Assembly (NCBI GenBank): GCA_910585465.1
Contig: CAJUEW010000002.1
Coordinates: 248,001 to 312,000 of the forward strand
Origin: an uncultured Lachnospiraceae bacterium
GTDB lineage: Bacteria > Bacillota > Clostridia > Lachnospirales > Lachnospiraceae
Reading direction: 5' to 3'
Length of the DNA stretch: 64,000 nt
Of the stretch, positions 17,552 through 26,328 are shown piece by piece (within the stretch, counting starts at the first letter, position 1; each line of letters begins with the position of its first letter). The position numbers and the translations under genes are program-made. The notes under the pieces are model-generated. The model made no database searches. It was not told the DNA's origin and was given only the letters and a program-made list of their open reading frames with translations.

Positions 17552-20500
17552 ATGAACCTGAATGAAGAACGTAATTATCAAAGACTTTTGAATACTCTGG
17601 ATGCAATGAAGCTGTCGGAAACGAACTTCGGTCTGGCAGAGCAGTATCTGGATGTGACACAGCCGGAAAACCGGGAGCTTCTTGAAAAAGCAGAGCCTCA
17701 GGACTTTTCAGAGCTGGAAAAAGAGAATACGGCAAAATGTATCGATTATATAGATCATTGTACAAAACGGGGGCGGAAAGAAGAGATTGGAAGATTTGTG
17801 CGCTTCGCTGCCGCCGTGGGAGGTTCCACTGCTTACTATGTACTGCTTCCCTGGGGCTGGAATCTGAACTCAAAGCTGGAATATTTAACCAGAGAGCAGG
17901 CCACTGCCATCCGCGCGGAGAGAATCGTATGGAACAACTATTCATTACAGCATGCACTCACCAATATAGAGCAGAAAAATCCGGAAATACTGCGGGGGGC
18001 TATGAAGCTGTGCAGGCATAAATATAACAATGCCAAAATTATGCTGGCAGGAATCAGCCTGTATTATACCAAGGCACAAAGGTCCGGGTCCTCTCTTCTG
18101 GGCAGGCTGCTTCCCAACGGGAAAGAACCCGAAAATGAAGTGCAGGATACCATACATTTTATGGAAAACGATCTGATTGAAAGTATCCCAAATCTGTTCA
18201 CAAACGGAAAGCCCTCCGACGAAGAGTTGGAAAAGCTTCAGTCCTATGTACGGGAGGCTGCGCCGGGTGCTTCTGTTCCTCCGGAGATAATCACTATACT
18301 ACAAGGAAAAGAAGTGTCAGAATATCTGACCATTCTGCTGGCAGGCGCAGCTTTTTTGTCAGTTGAACATTCCGACCTGTTTTCCTCCTTTCTCTGCCTG
18401 ACCGCGGCCATGGACGCAGAGCTGAACCGCAAGACCACACTGAACACCTGCCTGACCGCCGGAGGCAAATCCTGGTTCTACCCGCATATCAGGGCTTTGG
18501 AAGATCGGCTTTCTATTCCGAAGGAAGATTATATCATCTGGTGTATGGAGAATAAGGTAACCGGTCCCATAAAACACGCCATCAAACACTGCCCTGATGT
18601 CATTCATCATACAGCATCCAGGACTTCTATAGAATTGTATCAGTATCTGATGGATTTAATAAAGCAGGAGAATCAAAAGCTTTATCAGGAGATGAGTGTT
18701 TCCTATGCGGGAGAATTCCAGGTAAAAACAGCGGAAAAGCTGAGCGCCCGTTATAATAAAGGAAGGGCAGAGGTAAAGCAGTATTTGCTGGGCGAAGCAG
18801 AGCTTGATATTCTGTATCCGTTTGTAAAAGAATGGAGAGATATCTGGGATTACGACACAGATTCATGTCAAACAATCCATAAACTGAAAAAGAATGACGG
18901 GGAGCGGCAAATGTACAGAAGGGCCATAGTTCTGGAGGGCCTGTGCATGAGAGCAAGGTACTTTTTCAGTTATTGGAAAAATTGCGGAAACTATCATCAA
19001 ATAGAGGAAAAAGAGATTACAGAAATTCTCCGGCTTTTTGAGGACGAGGCGCTTCCTGTACGTTTTCAGGTAGAATCCCTTTCCGGAATGTATGACAGCA
19101 TTTACCAGGAAAGAGAAAAAGCCGCATTTCTGAATGAATGTATGAAGGTACTCCCCCTCAAAAAAAAGGATTGGGAAAAGGATCTGACAGCTCTTGCAAA
19201 AGAAGGCTCTGTTACAGTCCGGCTGCTCTGTATCCAGATATTGAACAGCTTTGGACAGGAATATAAGGATGTGCTTCTCTCCTGTGCGGCAGACAGCTCC
19301 AAACAGGTGAAAGAGGCATTAGAAACCATTTATAAAAGCCATAAAGAGTGGGAGCCGGATATAAAAAATCTGCTGGCCTCTAAAAAATCTCAGGAACGGG
19401 CGATGGCGGTGCTGGTATTAGAAACATGGGGGGCCGATTCCTACCGGACAGAGCTGGAGGCCGCCCTTGCCTCAGAAAAAAACAAAAAAATAAAAGAACT
19501 GCTGCAAGACTGTCTTGGAATGGAAGACAAGGAGACAGAAAGGGAGACAGAACGAACCTCAGAGCAGCTTGTAAAGGAAATTTTAAAAGGAGGCAAAAAA
19601 CGGAAGCTGGCATGGGTGTACGAGAAAGGAAATACGTTTTCAGAGGTACATAAGCTGGACGGCACATTAGCTTCCGAGGATTATCTGGCAGCGTTTCTGG
19701 TGTCCTATGCAGATATGGATATTCCCGGAGTAAGCGCGGACGGCGTAAAGCTGGCAGCCGAATTAAACCGTGGGGAACTGGCTTCGTATGTGAGCCTGCT
19801 TTTTGGAAAATGGCTGGAGTCCGGAGCTGAGGCAAAGAAAAAATGGGTGCTCTATACAGCGTCCGTCCACGGCGGCGAGGAGATTGTCCCGGCGCTGTAT
19901 GCACAGATTCAGGAGTGGCCTAAAGCATCCCGCGGCGCTATGGCTGCGGAAGCGGTCAGGGCACTGGCATTGAACGGAAGTGCCACGGCACTGCTTTTAG
20001 TGGATCAGATTTCCCGGAAGTTTAAATTCCGTCAGGTGAAGGCAGCGGCAGGAGATGCGCTCTCCTACGCAGCGGAGCAGCTGGGTATTACAAAAGCAGA
20101 GCTGGAGGATCGCATTGTACCAAACCTGGGCTTTGACGAGCGGATGGAACGTATCTTTGATTATGGAACGAGAAGCTTCAGGGTGCTTCTTACCCCGGCG
20201 CTGGAGCTGGAAATATATGATGAAAATAATAAAAAGCTTAAAAACCTGCCTGCGCCGGGAAAACGGGACGAGGCTGAAAAAGCAAAGGCTGAAAATGATG
20301 CTTTTAAGCTTTTGAAAAAACAGTTAAAGACGGTTGTATCCAACCAAAAGCTCCGGTTAGAGCAGGCTCTGAGTGCGGAACGACTGTGGAAGGTGGAGAA
20401 ATGGAAGGAACTGTTTGTGAAAAATCCGGTTATGCATCAGTTTGCCATGGGCTTAATCTGGGGATTCTATGAGAATGGTAAGTTAAAGGATACCTTCCGT

Positions 20501-21100
20501 TATATGGAGGACGGAAGCTTTAACACAATGGACGAGGAGGAGTATGAATTTCCGGAATCCGGTGCTATCGGTCTGGTTCATCCCATTGAGCTTGACAAAG
20601 AAAGTCTTCAGACCTGGAAGGAACAGCTGGAGGACTATGAAGTGGTTCAGCCTGTTGAACAGCTTGAACGTCCCATTTACCTGATCACAGAGGAGGAAAA
20701 AAGTCAGAGGGAGCTTACCCGCTTTGGGGGCAAGCTGTTAAATGGCTTGTCTTTATCAGGTAAGCTCCAGGGCCAGGGCTGGTACCGGGGAAGCGTACAG
20801 GATGGGGGAGTATATGATACTTTTTACAGAGAGGACGCAGAGGTCGGCGTGGAGCTTGAATTTTCAGGCTGCTATGTAGGAGATGAAAATGAAGAGGTGA
20901 CCGTTTACGGCGTACAGTTTTACAAGGCAGGCACTGTAAAAAGAGGCAGCTATGTCTATGACAAAATAAAGCATGAGAATCAGTATACACTTTCTGAAAT
21001 CAGCCCCCGTTATTTCAGCGAAGTTGTACTGCAGCTTACAAAGGCAACCGCTTCAAGCCAGGAGCAGGTTCCCTATCCGGAATGCAAAAACAGCAGATAG
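17552..21100 (+). CDS. DUF4132 giant helical-repeat protein
   Basis: 1182 residues, the largest protein in the window. The central half reads as HEAT/Armadillo-like helical repeats (for example VRLLCIQILNSFGQEYKDVLL and AMAVLVLETWG). A highly charged Lys/Glu linker follows near residues 640-690. The C-terminal 350 residues carry the DUF4132 block (ERLWKVEKWKELFVKNPVMH, QFAMGLIWGFYENGKL, RYMEDGSFNTMDEEEYEFP, IGLVHPIELDKE), related to the WGR/MolR-associated family. It is cytoplasmic, likely a scaffold. It follows the SWIM gene by 24 nt. The function is unknown. Confidence 0.87.
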   Translation: MNLNEERNYQRLLNTLDAMKLSETNFGLAEQYLDVTQPENRELLEKAEPQDFSELEKENTAKCIDYIDHCTKRGRKEEIGRFVRFAAAVGGSTAYYVLLPWGWNLNSKLEYLTREQATAIRAERIVWNNYSLQHALTNIEQKNPEILRGAMKLCRHKYNNAKIMLAGISLYYTKAQRSGSSLLGRLLPNGKEPENEVQDTIHFMENDLIESIPNLFTNGKPSDEELEKLQSYVREAAPGASVPPEIITILQGKEVSEYLTILLAGAAFLSVEHSDLFSSFLCLTAAMDAELNRKTTLNTCLTAGGKSWFYPHIRALEDRLSIPKEDYIIWCMENKVTGPIKHAIKHCPDVIHHTASRTSIELYQYLMDLIKQENQKLYQEMSVSYAGEFQVKTAEKLSARYNKGRAEVKQYLLGEAELDILYPFVKEWRDIWDYDTDSCQTIHKLKKNDGERQMYRRAIVLEGLCMRARYFFSYWKNCGNYHQIEEKEITEILRLFEDEALPVRFQVESLSGMYDSIYQEREKAAFLNECMKVLPLKKKDWEKDLTALAKEGSVTVRLLCIQILNSFGQEYKDVLLSCAADSSKQVKEALETIYKSHKEWEPDIKNLLASKKSQERAMAVLVLETWGADSYRTELEAALASEKNKKIKELLQDCLGMEDKETERETERTSEQLVKEILKGGKKRKLAWVYEKGNTFSEVHKLDGTLASEDYLAAFLVSYADMDIPGVSADGVKLAAELNRGELASYVSLLFGKWLESGAEAKKKWVLYTASVHGGEEIVPALYAQIQEWPKASRGAMAAEAVRALALNGSATALLLVDQISRKFKFRQVKAAAGDALSYAAEQLGITKAELEDRIVPNLGFDERMERIFDYGTRSFRVLLTPALELEIYDENNKKLKNLPAPGKRDEAEKAKAENDAFKLLKKQLKTVVSNQKLRLEQALSAERLWKVEKWKELFVKNPVMHQFAMGLIWGFYENGKLKDTFRYMEDGSFNTMDEEEYEFPESGAIGLVHPIELDKESLQTWKEQLEDYEVVQPVEQLERPIYLITEEEKSQRELTRFGGKLLNGLSLSGKLQGQGWYRGSVQDGGVYDTFYREDAEVGVELEFSGCYVGDENEEVTVYGVQFYKAGTVKRGSYVYDKIKHENQYTLSEISPRYFSEVVLQLTKATASSQEQVPYPECKNSR

Positions 21101-21110
21101 GTTGGAGAAA

Positions 21111-22115
21111 ATGAAGCATATACTATTGATTGCAACAGGAGGAACAATTGCTTCCAGACATACATCTGACGGGCTGGAACCCCGGATTACGTCAGAGGAA
21201 TTACTGGAATATGTGCCGGAGACGGAAGGCTTCTGTCAGGTGGACTCTGTCCAGCCGTTCAGCCTGGACAGCACGAATGTGTGTCAGGAGCACTGGCTGA
21301 CCCTGGCGGGGCTGATAGAAGAGAATTATGACCGATACGACGGCTTTGTAATATGTCATGGAACGGATACAATGGCATATACGGCAGCGGCGCTGTCCTA
21401 TCTGATCCAGAACAATTTAAAGCCTGTGGTGATTACCGGGGCACAAAAACCGATTAATCTGGAAATTACCGATGCAAGGCTGAATCTGCGGGACAGTCTC
21501 CGTTTTGTCTCAGATGACCGGGCCCATGGGGTAAATATTGTATTCGGAGGAAAGGTGATTGCAGGAACCCGGGCAAAAAAGGAGCGCTCCAAAAGCTACA
21601 ACGCCTTTTCAAGCATTAATTATCCTGATATTGCAGTGATACAGGATAAAAGAATTATTTTCTATATTGATGACAGAAACCAGATCCGTGAAAGAGTCCG
21701 GTTTTATCATGGAATGAATGCGAGAGTATTCCTTTTAAAGCTGATTCCGGGTATGGACGGAGAAATTCTGAATCTAATGTCCTCCCGGTGTGATGCGGTA
21801 ATTATTGAATCCTTCGGCGTGGGAGGGCTTCCTTCCTATGGAGAGCAGAGTTTTCAGTCTGCCATTAAACAGTGGTTTCAGAAAGGTAAAAAGGTAATTA
21901 TGGCAACCCAGGTGACTCATGAAGGCAGCGATATGGAGATCTATCAGGTAGGAAAGGCTATTAAGGAACGATTTCCGGTCGTGGAAGCCTTCGATATGAC
22001 TCTGGAAGCAACCGTGACAAAGACAATGTGGCTGCTTGGATGCGGAGTAGCCGGGGAAACCTTCGACACCGAATTTTACCGAACAATCAACCACGACATA
22101 TTACTGGCAGAATAA
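21111..22115 (+). CDS. Asparaginase, cytosolic type I-like
   Basis: 334 residues from the ATG at 21111, 10 nt after the DUF4132 stop, with GGAG upstream. It has both asparaginase signatures: LLIATGGTIAS (catalytic Thr in TGGTI) near residue 6 and the FVICHGTDTMAYTAAALS block with the second Thr/Asp. It hydrolyses L-asparagine to aspartate and ammonia. No signal peptide, so a cytosolic form. Its position at the tail of the MoxR operon may be simple co-transcription rather than shared function; an enzyme on a side-chain amide, as in tRNA-dependent amidation, is a less likely alternative. Confidence 0.92.
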   Translation: MKHILLIATGGTIASRHTSDGLEPRITSEELLEYVPETEGFCQVDSVQPFSLDSTNVCQEHWLTLAGLIEENYDRYDGFVICHGTDTMAYTAAALSYLIQNNLKPVVITGAQKPINLEITDARLNLRDSLRFVSDDRAHGVNIVFGGKVIAGTRAKKERSKSYNAFSSINYPDIAVIQDKRIIFYIDDRNQIRERVRFYHGMNARVFLLKLIPGMDGEILNLMSSRCDAVIIESFGVGGLPSYGEQSFQSAIKQWFQKGKKVIMATQVTHEGSDMEIYQVGKAIKERFPVVEAFDMTLEATVTKTMWLLGCGVAGETFDTEFYRTINHDILLAE

Positions 22116-22129
22116 GGAGTAAAAAAGCA

Positions 22130-22741
22130 ATGGATATCTATTTGATACGGCATGGAGAAACTGACTGGAACAAATTAAAGAGACTTCAGGGAATCACAGA
22201 TATCCCTTTGAATGCCTATGGAATTGAGCTGGCAGAAAAGACCGCAGAGGGACTTAAGGATATACACTTTGACCGCATTTACACCAGTCCTCTGATCCGG
22301 GCATATAAAACCGCAGAGCTGATCCGGGGCAGCCGCCCTATTGAAATCATACCGACCAACGGGCTTTTGGAAATCAGCTTCGGGGATTATGAAGGATTGA
22401 CTTATCTTCCGGAACACTACAATATTCCAAAGCCGGGCTTCCGTAAATTTTTCGATGACCCTGAAAATTATGTCACGCCGCCAAACGGGGAAAGTCTTTC
22501 GCATCTCAGGGAACGGACTGCCGCTTTTGTACGCAGTATTATGGAGAATCCGGAAAATGAAAATCTGACCATCCTGATGGCATCCCACGGCGCGGCCATC
22601 CGCGGGATTCTGTCCGGGCTTCAAAATCTTCCGCTCTCCAGATTCTGGAGCGGACCGGTGCATAAAAACTGTGGTGTTACAAAGCTTCACGCGGAACATG
22701 GGCAGTTTCTGATTGAATTTGAGAACCGGATTTATTATTGA
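22130..22741 (+). CDS. Histidine phosphatase family protein (phosphoglycerate mutase-like)
   Basis: 203 residues. The catalytic motif LIRHGETDWN (phospho-accepting His7) opens the protein, with RIYTSPLIRAYKTAELI and the second catalytic His in MASHGAAIRG. These enzymes dephosphorylate small metabolites or proteins; the substrate cannot be read from sequence. The ATG at 22130 follows AATAAGGAG by 6-8 nt, and the gene begins 14 nt after the asparaginase stop. It is the last gene of the operon, closed by the terminator at 22798. Confidence 0.92.
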   Translation: MDIYLIRHGETDWNKLKRLQGITDIPLNAYGIELAEKTAEGLKDIHFDRIYTSPLIRAYKTAELIRGSRPIEIIPTNGLLEISFGDYEGLTYLPEHYNIPKPGFRKFFDDPENYVTPPNGESLSHLRERTAAFVRSIMENPENENLTILMASHGAAIRGILSGLQNLPLSRFWSGPVHKNCGVTKLHAEHGQFLIEFENRIYY

Positions 22742-22797
22742 TTTGGCATGGTCTTGAAACAATAAAAAGAAACAATAAAAAGGAATCTGTCCTATAA

Positions 22798-22830
22798 CCA
22801 GTCCGGAAAGCTTCCGGACTGGCTTTTTTT
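22798..22830 (+). terminator. Terminator closing the MoxR-to-phosphatase operon
   Basis: CCAGTCCGGAA (22798-22808) and TTCCGGACTGG (22812-22822) form a perfect 11-bp stem with a 3-nt loop, then CTTTTTTT. Just upstream, a 13-nt unit AAACAATAAAAAG occurs twice in tandem (about 22757-22782). Confidence 0.9.
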
Positions 22831-22906
22831 CTCAGACCTTACGTCAGGATACGGAAAAAAGGTCCGGGCACTGATCGCAAAAAGTATTAAAAAAATATAA
22901 AAACAG

Positions 22907-22934
22907 TTGACATATTACATTTTTCTACTATAAT
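22907..22934 (+). promoter_or_regulatory. Sigma-A promoter for lon
   Basis: TTGACA (22907-22912), 16-bp spacer, TATAAT (22929-22934): consensus hexamers. Transcription would start about 22941, ahead of both the leader hairpin and the CIRCE site. Confidence 0.8.
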
Positions 22935-22956
22935 TAACTAAACACAGCTATTCTGG

Positions 22957-22984
22957 TATGCTTCTTTGGAAGCATATTTTTTTA
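22957..22984 (+). terminator. Terminator-like hairpin in the lon leader
   Basis: TATGCTTC (22957-22964) pairs with GAAGCATA (22969-22976), followed by eight T residues. It lies downstream of the promoter and upstream of CIRCE, so it would interrupt the lon leader unless bypassed. Confidence 0.6.
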
Positions 22985-22992
22985 AAAATACA

Positions 22993-23019
22993 TTAGCACT
23001 CATCAGTCTAAAGTGCTAA
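22993..23019 (+). promoter_or_regulatory. CIRCE element (HrcA operator) before lon
   Basis: TTAGCACTC, 9-nt spacer, AAGTGCTAA: 17 of 18 arm positions match the CIRCE consensus TTAGCACTC-N9-GAGTGCTAA (one mismatch, A for G). HrcA binding here would place lon in the heat-shock regulon. Confidence 0.88.
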
Positions 23020-23102
23020 CAAAAACTGGCAGATTTACTTGCAGTATAAGTCCGCTTCCTGTTTTACTTAACTGTAAGCTTATTGTATGGGGAGGTGCGC
23101 AT

Positions 23103-25376
23103 ATGATTATTATGCCATTTTATAATATTATTGTGGTACCAGGAGTAAAGTTTTACTTTCAGGGCGATTATTTCCGGGAGGCCGCCGGACGGGATACGGA
23201 ATCCGGAGAAGAGATTGTTTTTCTGATGCTGAAGGAAGACAAGAAAAAAGAGGATATGACGCCGGAGGATTTCTACCCGATTGGAGTTTCCGGTGTGGTT
23301 GAAGATATTGATAAGGACGGGAATGTGGGGGTACGCGCCCTGAACAGGGTAAATATTGAGGCTGTTGAAGTTGCAGACAGCAGTATTCAGGTAGAAACCT
23401 CAGAGCGTCCGGACACAGAGGACATGGACGAACAGGAGCTGTCCAAACGGTTCCGCGAAATGCGCGCATCCCTTCTCCGGTATATTCAGGGAACCCAGTG
23501 GGGTATCATGGCAAAAGGCTATATTATGCAGTGGAAAAATATCAGCGAGATGGTGTCAACCATGTCCTATCTGATGAAGGTTCCAAATGAAGAAAAATAT
23601 GCGGTTCTGGCTTCTGACACCCTGTCTGAACGGACAGAGCGGATGGAAAAAATTTTCTATGAATTTATAGAGATATCCAAGCTTATCAGCGAATCGGAAA
23701 ATGCCCAGGCCGCATCCCATGAAAAAATATACAGGGAAAATGCCATTAAAAAACAGATGGAATTTTTGCAGCAGCAATTAGATGAGCTGCATCCGGAGGA
23801 TGTCTCTGATATCCGGAAATTCGAGCAGAAGCTTCAGAAGCTGGAATTAAACGAGGCTGCCAGGGCAGAGGCCGGGAAGGTGCTGAACCGGATGAAGCAG
23901 GAAGGAAAGAACAGTCATGAATACGGGCTGCTCTATGATTATCTGGATTTTGTGACAAGTCTGTCCTGGAAAAAGGAAGAACTATCAGAAATTGATCTGA
24001 AGAAAGCAGAAAATATACTGGATGAGGATCATTATGGACTGAAAAAAGCAAAGCAAAGGATCATTCAGCAAATTGCCGTGATGGCCCTGAACCGGCAGCA
24101 GGCAGGTTCTATTCTGCTTTTTGTCGGCGCTCCCGGCACAGGCAAGACGAGCATCGGCCAAAGCATTGCCCGAGCCCTGAACCGGCAGTACGTACGGGTA
24201 AGCTTAGGAGGCATCCGGGACGAGGCAGAGATCCGGGGCCACAGACGGACTTATGTGGGCGCTATGCCCGGACGGATTATGGAAGGAATCAAACGGAGCA
24301 ATGCTTCTAATCCGGTTATGGTTCTGGATGAGGTTGACAAACTGGTCAGAGATTACGGAGGAGATCCCTCCAGCGCTCTGTTAGAGGTACTGGATCCGGA
24401 ACAGAACAGTACCTTTACCGACCATTATATGAATGTGCCATATGATCTGTCAAATGTGCTGTTTGTCTGCACGGCAAACTCCGTGGATACCATTCCGGAG
24501 CCTCTTTTAAACCGCATGGAGGTGATTGAATTTCCAGGATATACCGCTTCGGAAAAATTTCAGATTGCGAAGCGGCACCTTCTGCCGAAGGCTATGAAAG
24601 GAGCGGGAATCAAAGCCTCCAATCTGAAGGTGTCAGATGAGGCAATTCGTATGATCATCTCGGATTATACGATGGAGGCGGGTGTCAGAGGACTGAAAAA
24701 AAGAATGGATGCACTCTGCCGCGCGGCTGCCGTGAAGCTGGTAAAACAAGAGCAGAAATCAGTGACTGTAAGTCCGAAAAGACTTAAGGAATTTCTGGAT
24801 CGAAAACCAATCCGTCATGACCATATTCTGGAGGAGAAAAAGCCGGGAATTGTAACCGGCCTTGCGTGGACGCAGGCAGGAGGGGACATCCTTTTTATCG
24901 AAGCTTTGTTTACCAAAGGAGGCGGAAATACTATCATTACGGGCCAGCTGGGAGATGTGATGAAGGAGTCTGTACAGATAGCGGTAAGTCTTGTAAAATC
25001 CATGTATCCGGAGCAGGCAGAGCAGTTCAAAGAAAACGATCTGCATATCCATGTTCCTGCAGGTGCGGTGCCGAAGGACGGACCGTCCGCAGGTATTACC
25101 CTGACTACTGCCATCGCTTCCCTGGTGACAGGACAAACGGTCAGCCCGGAATATGCCATGACAGGCGAGGTGTCTTTAAGAGGCAATGTTATGCCTATCG
25201 GCGGCCTTCCGGAGAAACTGATGGCTGCCCAGAGAGCAGGAATATCCAAAGTGTTTATTCCGAAGGAAAATGAGGAGGATTTGGATGAGGTTGCCGACGA
25301 AGTGAAAAGCAGGCTGGAAATTATTCCGGTAAGTAAGGTGACAGAGGTACTGAACAGAACCGGAATCCTGGACTGA
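23103..25376 (+). CDS. lon: ATP-dependent protease Lon, heat-shock regulated
   Basis: 757 residues from the ATG at 23103 (GGGGAGG 8 nt upstream). It has Walker A GAPGTGKT (342-349), the VMVLDEVDK Walker B motif, a C-terminal Ser-Lys protease with PKDGPSAGIT and an EKLMAAQRAGISKVFIP lysine block. It forms a cytoplasmic ATP-dependent hexamer that degrades damaged and regulatory proteins. The N-terminal domain is divergent: it starts MIIMPFYNIIVVPGVKFYF and lacks the usual PLR/VVFP block, giving a shorter protein than the common 770-800. Promoter and CIRCE site precede it. Confidence 0.95.
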   Translation: MIIMPFYNIIVVPGVKFYFQGDYFREAAGRDTESGEEIVFLMLKEDKKKEDMTPEDFYPIGVSGVVEDIDKDGNVGVRALNRVNIEAVEVADSSIQVETSERPDTEDMDEQELSKRFREMRASLLRYIQGTQWGIMAKGYIMQWKNISEMVSTMSYLMKVPNEEKYAVLASDTLSERTERMEKIFYEFIEISKLISESENAQAASHEKIYRENAIKKQMEFLQQQLDELHPEDVSDIRKFEQKLQKLELNEAARAEAGKVLNRMKQEGKNSHEYGLLYDYLDFVTSLSWKKEELSEIDLKKAENILDEDHYGLKKAKQRIIQQIAVMALNRQQAGSILLFVGAPGTGKTSIGQSIARALNRQYVRVSLGGIRDEAEIRGHRRTYVGAMPGRIMEGIKRSNASNPVMVLDEVDKLVRDYGGDPSSALLEVLDPEQNSTFTDHYMNVPYDLSNVLFVCTANSVDTIPEPLLNRMEVIEFPGYTASEKFQIAKRHLLPKAMKGAGIKASNLKVSDEAIRMIISDYTMEAGVRGLKKRMDALCRAAAVKLVKQEQKSVTVSPKRLKEFLDRKPIRHDHILEEKKPGIVTGLAWTQAGGDILFIEALFTKGGGNTIITGQLGDVMKESVQIAVSLVKSMYPEQAEQFKENDLHIHVPAGAVPKDGPSAGITLTTAIASLVTGQTVSPEYAMTGEVSLRGNVMPIGGLPEKLMAAQRAGISKVFIPKENEEDLDEVADEVKSRLEIIPVSKVTEVLNRTGILD

Positions 25377-25401
25377 CTGAAAACTCCGGATAAAGTTATT
25401 C

Positions 25402-25429
25402 TTGCTATTTCCGGAAAATCTGATATGAT
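25402..25429 (+). promoter_or_regulatory. Promoter for the SprA-like gene
   Basis: TTGCTA (25402-25407), 16-bp spacer, TATGAT (25424-25429), 36 nt before the TTG start at 25465. Confidence 0.5.
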
Positions 25430-25464
25430 AAATTTAACAATACATATATTAAGGGGGGATTTTC

Positions 25465-26256
25465 TTGCTTAATAGTATTTCCAGTGCAGGCTTGTATTAC
25501 AGCAGTCCATATGCCAGCCCCTTCCACAGAGTCCGTACAGAGCCGCCGACTCCAAAAATGGTCGGAGTGGAAACAGGGCAGAGAGCCGCAAATCCTGAAT
25601 GTCCGGTTCTGCCTGTGCGGCCGGTTGCTGCCGTAAGCAGCAGCGGAACAGAATCCTGGAGACCGGGTTCCTTCAGAAAACCGGAGTTTCACGCTGCGGA
25701 AACGGCTGTAAGGATGCGTATCCAGTATGTGGGCTCCGGCCTGTCTGAGTCATATGCTTTGGAGAGCGGACAGGAGGAGACGGCTGTTCAGGGCCGTATG
25801 AATACCGGACAGCTCCTCTGGCCGGGAACGGATGCTTCGGAGATGGCTGTGAGAATGCGTATCCAATATGCTGATTCCGATGCTTCCCAGGTGCAGGGAA
25901 CCGCCGGAACCGGACAGACGGAAGAGGACGGCAAATGTGAGACATGCGAGGAGCGTAAATACAAAGACCGTTCAGATGATATGGGAGTTTCCTTTAAAAC
26001 TCCTGCAGGCATCAAGCCTGATCAGGCAGCTTTGAAGGTACGAGGCCACGAGATGGAGCATGTGGTCCGGGAAAGGGCCAAGGCAGAGCGCGAGGACCGA
26101 AAGGTAGTCAGCCAGAGCGTGACTCTTCACACCGATATTTGTCCGGAATGCGGTAAAGCTTATATTTCCGGCGGCACTACCAGCACTGTCACAATGGCAA
26201 AGTCTGAAGGACAGAATCTGGCAGATCAGCAATCTGCACCTGCTTTAGCAGCATAA
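25465..26256 (+). CDS. SprA-like putative metalloprotease with HExxH motif
   Basis: 263 residues beginning at TTG 25465 after AAGGGGGG. The first 160 residues are Pro/Ser/Gly-rich and low in complexity, with the unit AVRMRIQY repeated at 81-88 and 128-135. The C-terminal 100 residues hold a CETC pair, then KVRGHEMEHVVRERAKAEREDRKVVSQSVTLHTDICPECGKAY; HEMEH (195-199) is an HExxH zinc motif and this region matches the SprA-related family. Metalloprotease activity is plausible but unproven. No signal peptide is seen. Surface or spore location is not deducible. Confidence 0.82.
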   Translation: MLNSISSAGLYYSSPYASPFHRVRTEPPTPKMVGVETGQRAANPECPVLPVRPVAAVSSSGTESWRPGSFRKPEFHAAETAVRMRIQYVGSGLSESYALESGQEETAVQGRMNTGQLLWPGTDASEMAVRMRIQYADSDASQVQGTAGTGQTEEDGKCETCEERKYKDRSDDMGVSFKTPAGIKPDQAALKVRGHEMEHVVRERAKAEREDRKVVSQSVTLHTDICPECGKAYISGGTTSTVTMAKSEGQNLADQQSAPALAA

Positions 26257-26276
26257 CCGAACTTTTTAATTTTTAC

Positions 26277-26305
26277 GCAATAAGGGGCAGAATGCCCCTT
26301 ATTGC
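26277..26305. terminator. Bidirectional hairpin between the SprA-like and alpha-galactosidase genes
   Basis: GCAATAAGGGGC (26277-26288) and GCCCCTTATTGC (26294-26305), a 12-bp perfect stem with 5-nt loop, in the convergent gap. U-runs are weak on both sides. Confidence 0.55.
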
Positions 26306-26328
26306 CGTATCTGGCAGGAATAAAATCT

